Part shown: piece after piece, positions 60,701 to 64,000 of the stretch
How positions within the stretch are numbered: the stretch's first letter is position 1
How the letters are laid out: every line of letters starts with the position of its first letter
Assembly: GCF_021354595.1 (NCBI RefSeq)
Contig: NZ_JADWYJ010000001.1
Location: 1,217,446-1,281,445, forward strand
Length of the DNA stretch: 64,000 bases
Reading direction: 5' to 3'
Source of the DNA: Maribellus sp. CM-23
GTDB taxonomy: Bacteria; Bacteroidota; Bacteroidia; Bacteroidales; Prolixibacteraceae
The notes under the pieces: model-generated
Database searches by the model: none
What the model saw: only the letters and a program-made list of their open reading frames with translations
Told to the model about the DNA's origin: nothing
Position numbers and translations under genes: made by a program

Positions 60701-61819
60701 CTAGAAACCGTAACTTGTCCAGTCGAATACTGAAGTTGTTGCTCCGGTATTACCTGTAGCAAATGAAACATTATCTCCGTTTCCGTCTTCTTTCAACTGA
60801 TTTCCGGTTACATCCTGAACAGTTAAACTGATAGAAGTAGCAGCATTCGCACCACCCCTGCTATCGGTCAGGTCAACAATATCTCCGGTAGTTCCACCAA
60901 TGGCCAATGCATTGGTAATGGTAGCTGTAGCTCCACGACGAATTTTGATCACGTCATTCATTTCGTAAGCTGACTCGTTAACAATGGTCATGTTCTTGAT
61001 CTTGAAGTTTGACTGATCAACGTGGTCCTCGCCTTTTCCGTCGAGGTTACCATCAGCCTCTACTCCACGCGGGTCTGATTCGGTAGAAGTGTAACCCGAT
61101 TCCCAAACTCCGTAACAGTTGTCTAAGGTACCGGTCCAGCCCTGCGTAACATCAAACATGTCATCATCCGGATTTACAACCAATAGATTTTTCACGTTAA
61201 CCGATCCGCCGAAAAACTCAACACCATCGTCCGCTCCATTGGGAATGTAAATATTTTCAATTCGGGTTCCGTTACCTACGCCATTCAGGGTAAGTCCATT
61301 ATGCTCAACATCTTCGTTTGAGCGGGCGCCTGTATATTCCAGAATCACATAAGTCAAAACTCCGGAATTATCAGCAATTACGTTTCCTCCGTAAGGCAGG
61401 TCTTCGTTCACTTCTGTCTGTCCTTCAGTACCTGAAGTGGCACCTGAGATAGGAGCATAACCATTAATGATCAGGCCGCCCCAGTCAGCAGCGGCAGGTG
61501 AACTTGCTCCGGAAGTGAATTTTACCGGTTTGCCGGAAGTTCCTTCAGCGAATATCTGACCGCCTTGCTCTACGATTACATAGTTGGCAAAACCTTTGTT
61601 GGCCTTTATCACCGTTCCGGCAGGAATACGAAGGATTCCACCATCCTTGATACTCAGGGTTCCGGTCAGTTTGTACTCAATTGAGGCACTAAGCGATACC
61701 TCTTCAACAATATCACCTTTCAGTTCGTTTCCATCGAAGAAGTTTACATCCTCCTCGTCACTAGAGCATGCTGAGAACAACATTGCTACAACTGTAAGTG
61801 CAAATAATACTTTTTTCAT
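60701..61819 (-). CDS. Surface lipoprotein with beta-helix repeats, TonB-receptor partner
   Basis: The start at 61819 (MKKVLFALTVVAMLFSACSSDEED) gives a lipoprotein signal with Cys18 and 372 residues. The acidic SSDEED after the Cys resembles the lipoprotein export signal that sends Bacteroidota lipoproteins to the cell surface. The body is right-handed beta-helix-like with many Gly/Asn turns (LSIKDGGILRIPAGTVIKANKG, WGGLIINGYAPISG, RIENIYIPNGADDGVEFFGGSVNVKNLLVVNPDDD). It follows the TonB receptor gene by 55 nt, so it is probably the substrate-capturing lipoprotein of that receptor. Ligand unknown; some Bacteroidota homologues carry the misleading name multidrug transporter. Confidence 0.85.
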   Translation of the reverse strand: MKKVLFALTVVAMLFSACSSDEEDVNFFDGNELKGDIVEEVSLSASIEYKLTGTLSIKDGGILRIPAGTVIKANKGFANYVIVEQGGQIFAEGTSGKPVKFTSGASSPAAADWGGLIINGYAPISGATSGTEGQTEVNEDLPYGGNVIADNSGVLTYVILEYTGARSNEDVEHNGLTLNGVGNGTRIENIYIPNGADDGVEFFGGSVNVKNLLVVNPDDDMFDVTQGWTGTLDNCYGVWESGYTSTESDPRGVEADGNLDGKGEDHVDQSNFKIKNMTIVNESAYEMNDVIKIRRGATATITNALAIGGTTGDIVDLTDSRGGANAATSISLTVQDVTGNQLKEDGNGDNVSFATGNTGATTSVFDWTSYGF

Positions 61820-61874
61820 TTTTAAGATTTTTAAAGAGTTGTGATTATTTTTCGTTATTTTCTTTACTTCCTGT

Positions 61875-64000
61875 CTAGAAATTATAGGATACTCCAAGAT
61901 TAAAACTCATGCCTTTTTTGTAATCGCTCAGCACAATCGGATCGGCTCCGGCGGCGTTTGGTTTGCGGGTAAGTCTGAACGAAGGATCGAGCAGGTTGCG
62001 AGCCTTGAGGCTCAGTCCCCAATGCTTCTTATACTTTAATGAAGACACAAAATCGAGTGTAGGAACGCCATTTTCCACAATGTCCTGATAGCCACCCGCA
62101 CCAACAGTATAAATACGCTCACTGAAATAGTTCTCCACCAGCGATGCAGTAAAATCAAGATCGGTTTTATGAAACTGGTAGCTTAGATCTGCATTCACAA
62201 GAAAGGGTGCGGCACCTTCCAGTTCGGTTTTCTTGTTTGTGAAATTCAGTCCTCCTTTCACCTCCACATCCGTTTTCAGGTAAGAAGCATTCACCCCCAC
62301 ACTCAGTTTACTATAGGTATCGTTATTGTCTTTCTGGGTGGAGAACAAATTCTTGCGTGCTTCCACTTCTACCCCGCCTATGATGGCGTTGTCGGCAATG
62401 TTTTCATAAGTAAGAAAACCGCCGGCACTGGCTTTTTCTATTCTTGAAATCGGGTCCTGAATGTATTTTCCAAATACGGCCACAGAAAACAGCTCGTCAC
62501 GACTTAAAAAATAATCCCACTTCAGATCCAGGTTGTAGTTAGTGGATGGAATAAGGTCGGGATTACCTTGCGAGCTCCAGTTTCGCCCCACATAGCGGTA
62601 GGGTGAAATTTCTTTCGATTGAGGCAAAGTGTAAGTGCGGCTGGCTCCCAGGCGTACCACATTATCTTTGTTAAGACTGTATTTCAGGTTAAGACTTGGC
62701 AACAGGTAGAAATAGTCTTTGGTAGTATTACCAACGCTCGATCCCCGGTTTACGTCGTAGGCAACATCCAGGTAAACCAGATCGGCACGCAGTCCGGCAT
62801 TCAGGATCAATGACGGATTCAGTTGATACATCAGTTCGGCATATCCTGAGTTGATGTATTTATCTACACTGTACGAGCTCTCAAATTCAGAGTTGATAAA
62901 GTCTCTGTTATCAAGTGCGGACTGATTAAACAGCCCATCGAGATCGATGTTGTTTTGGTCGATCTCAGGTTGGGTAACACGCTGGTTGTCCCACTCAATA
63001 CCCTGAAAATCATCCACAGCAAAACGTCCTTTGTACCCTGCTTTTACAAGCGATACATTCTCTTCATCGTCGGTGAGTTTATAACTTATTTCAAATTGAA
63101 CGTTGATATCTGCGACGTTTAGATCGGAGAAGAAACGTTGCTGACGCCCGGTTCCCTTGAGTAAATGGTATTTTCCATTCCCCAGATCGGAGAGATAATT
63201 AATACGACGGTCGGGTTCACTTCCCATCGTGTAGTTAAATGATGCTCCGGTGTTGGCGCTCAACCGGCTGTTAAACTGACGGTTCAAACGCAGCTGATTT
63301 ACAATCAGAGTATTGTCATTAATTTGCTGACGACGGATTAATCCTTTGTAATCATCCACATCTTCGAAATTCGAATGCATTCCGTTATAATCCAGCATCG
63401 AACGGGTGTTCGAATGTATCACCATCGCGTTGTAACTCAGGTCGTAGTCTTTAAAACCATATTCCAGATTTCCCATTAACAAATGGGTAGTTTTTAGCTC
63501 AAACTCATCCGACATTTGATCACGAAAAACAGTACCCGAAGTTGTGGTGTTGCGCACAATTCCGTTCACATAGCTGTAGTCTGCGTCATAACTGCCAATC
63601 ACATAAAAGCTCAGCATATCTTTGCCTGCGCCTGTTTTGTAACGTTTTCCACCTGCAAAACTAAGCGCCCTGTTTAGCTGAAGATTCTGGCTTGTGGGAT
63701 TTAGTGAATTGCCAAAACTGTAAACAGCTTCGTTGGAAGGAGCCGTTTTGTTTTGCGCAAAACCCAAGGCGTTCACGCCATCGCTAAGCATAAACTCTTT
63801 CCCAAGAGTCTGTGTATTGACGCCCGCCGAAAGATCAATCCCAAACTCCGAATCTCCCAGCAGCTCCTTCGAACTGATGTTTATCTCGGCACCAGCTACA
63901 TCACCTGTCATTTGGGCACTAAATACTTTGTTTACGCCGACAGCCTTAATCATGTCGGACGAAAAGAAATCAAGTGAAATGTTTTTGTACTCAGGATCTT
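61875..64000 (-). CDS. TonB-dependent outer-membrane receptor, 5' end outside the window
   Basis: The frame is open to the window edge. The first visible residues (EYKNISLDFFSSDMIKAVGVNKVFSAQMTGDVAGAEINISSKEL) are the end of the plug domain, with the sequence ...GDVAGAEINI typical of TonB plugs; the ATG at 63953 is internal. The rest (about 690 residues) is the 22-strand barrel, with SAGGFLTYENIADNAIIGGVEVEARKN as the late conserved element and a C-terminal Phe (SFNLGVSYNF). The carboxypeptidase-like and signal parts are missing. It works with the lipoprotein gene downstream. No FecR/sigma pair is adjacent within the window. Confidence 0.94.
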   Translation of the reverse strand, partial: DPEYKNISLDFFSSDMIKAVGVNKVFSAQMTGDVAGAEINISSKELLGDSEFGIDLSAGVNTQTLGKEFMLSDGVNALGFAQNKTAPSNEAVYSFGNSLNPTSQNLQLNRALSFAGGKRYKTGAGKDMLSFYVIGSYDADYSYVNGIVRNTTTSGTVFRDQMSDEFELKTTHLLMGNLEYGFKDYDLSYNAMVIHSNTRSMLDYNGMHSNFEDVDDYKGLIRRQQINDNTLIVNQLRLNRQFNSRLSANTGASFNYTMGSEPDRRINYLSDLGNGKYHLLKGTGRQQRFFSDLNVADINVQFEISYKLTDDEENVSLVKAGYKGRFAVDDFQGIEWDNQRVTQPEIDQNNIDLDGLFNQSALDNRDFINSEFESSYSVDKYINSGYAELMYQLNPSLILNAGLRADLVYLDVAYDVNRGSSVGNTTKDYFYLLPSLNLKYSLNKDNVVRLGASRTYTLPQSKEISPYRYVGRNWSSQGNPDLIPSTNYNLDLKWDYFLSRDELFSVAVFGKYIQDPISRIEKASAGGFLTYENIADNAIIGGVEVEARKNLFSTQKDNNDTYSKLSVGVNASYLKTDVEVKGGLNFTNKKTELEGAAPFLVNADLSYQFHKTDLDFTASLVENYFSERIYTVGAGGYQDIVENGVPTLDFVSSLKYKKHWGLSLKARNLLDPSFRLTRKPNAAGADPIVLSDYKKGMSFNLGVSYNF

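Overview
The window comes from a Bacteroidota genome, most likely order Marinilabiliales (a Prolixibacteraceae-like relative); the placement is inferred from gene content. Evidence: a type IX secretion protein (PorQ), a TonB-dependent receptor beside a surface lipoprotein, GIN-domain and FAS1 lipoproteins, the conserved gene orders porQ-cmk-ispH and parA-parB-DUF5683-mltD, few Shine-Dalgarno sequences, and promoters of the Bacteroidota form TTTG-N20-TAnnTTTG (clear upstream of ahpC and rbsK).

0-4.7 kb: the 3' end of a two-domain rhodanese, a repeat-rich spacer with a perfectly phased 21-nt tandem repeat, and three genes of unknown function, two of them AT-rich and bordered by dispersed repeats. 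4.7-11.0 kb (minus strand): a sulfur-respiration operon. A Tat-exported molybdopterin oxidoreductase, a four-cluster ferredoxin subunit and an NrfD-type membrane subunit (Psr/Phs-like) are followed by two YeeE/YedE half-transporters and two membrane-anchored rhodaneses that lack the catalytic cysteine but end in the same tail with a terminal Gly-Gly-Cys. 11.6-14.7 kb (plus strand, divergent): a Rieske protein and a cytochrome b fused to a cytochrome c with about twelve haem motifs. mobA (15.3 kb) makes the cofactor for the oxidoreductase. The locus reads as a quinone-linked electron chain coupled to sulfane-sulfur import and handling.

15.9-35.2 kb is housekeeping, almost all on the minus strand: clpX-clpP-tig, tRNA-Leu, a peroxide-defence group (oxyR, ahpF, ahpC with an OxyR-like site at the ahpC promoter), mltD-DUF5683-parB-parA, heptose kinase, priA, ispH-cmk-porQ. 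35.5-45.6 kb holds exported hydrolases, a DMT exporter, a TIM-barrel lipoprotein, and an ECF sigma/anti-sigma pair followed by envelope genes (DUF4097-like, DUF2807, two small outer-membrane proteins). 45.7-46.2 kb: tRNA-His with a duplicated 3' half and terminator flanking a dispersed repeat. 46.6-52.3 kb: a FAS1 lipoprotein, a Tat-exported Gfo/Idh/MocA oxidoreductase, and a ribose-type locus (sugar transporter, ribokinase, divergent LacI regulator) with matching palindromic operators. 52.3-56.7 kb: trpS, ybaK, a stand-alone trpB2 preceded by what looks like a tryptophan leader peptide and attenuator, and lplA. 56.9-64 kb: a secreted protein with a membrane-bound LuxR-type regulator, a repeat-rich spacer with a candidate structured RNA, a MORN-repeat protein, and a surface lipoprotein with a TonB receptor that runs off the window.

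The most unusual items are the sulfur locus with its paired GGC-tailed pseudo-rhodaneses, the cytochrome b-multihaem fusion, the trpB leader peptide, the duplicated tRNA-His end, and the nested hairpin element near 59.7 kb.
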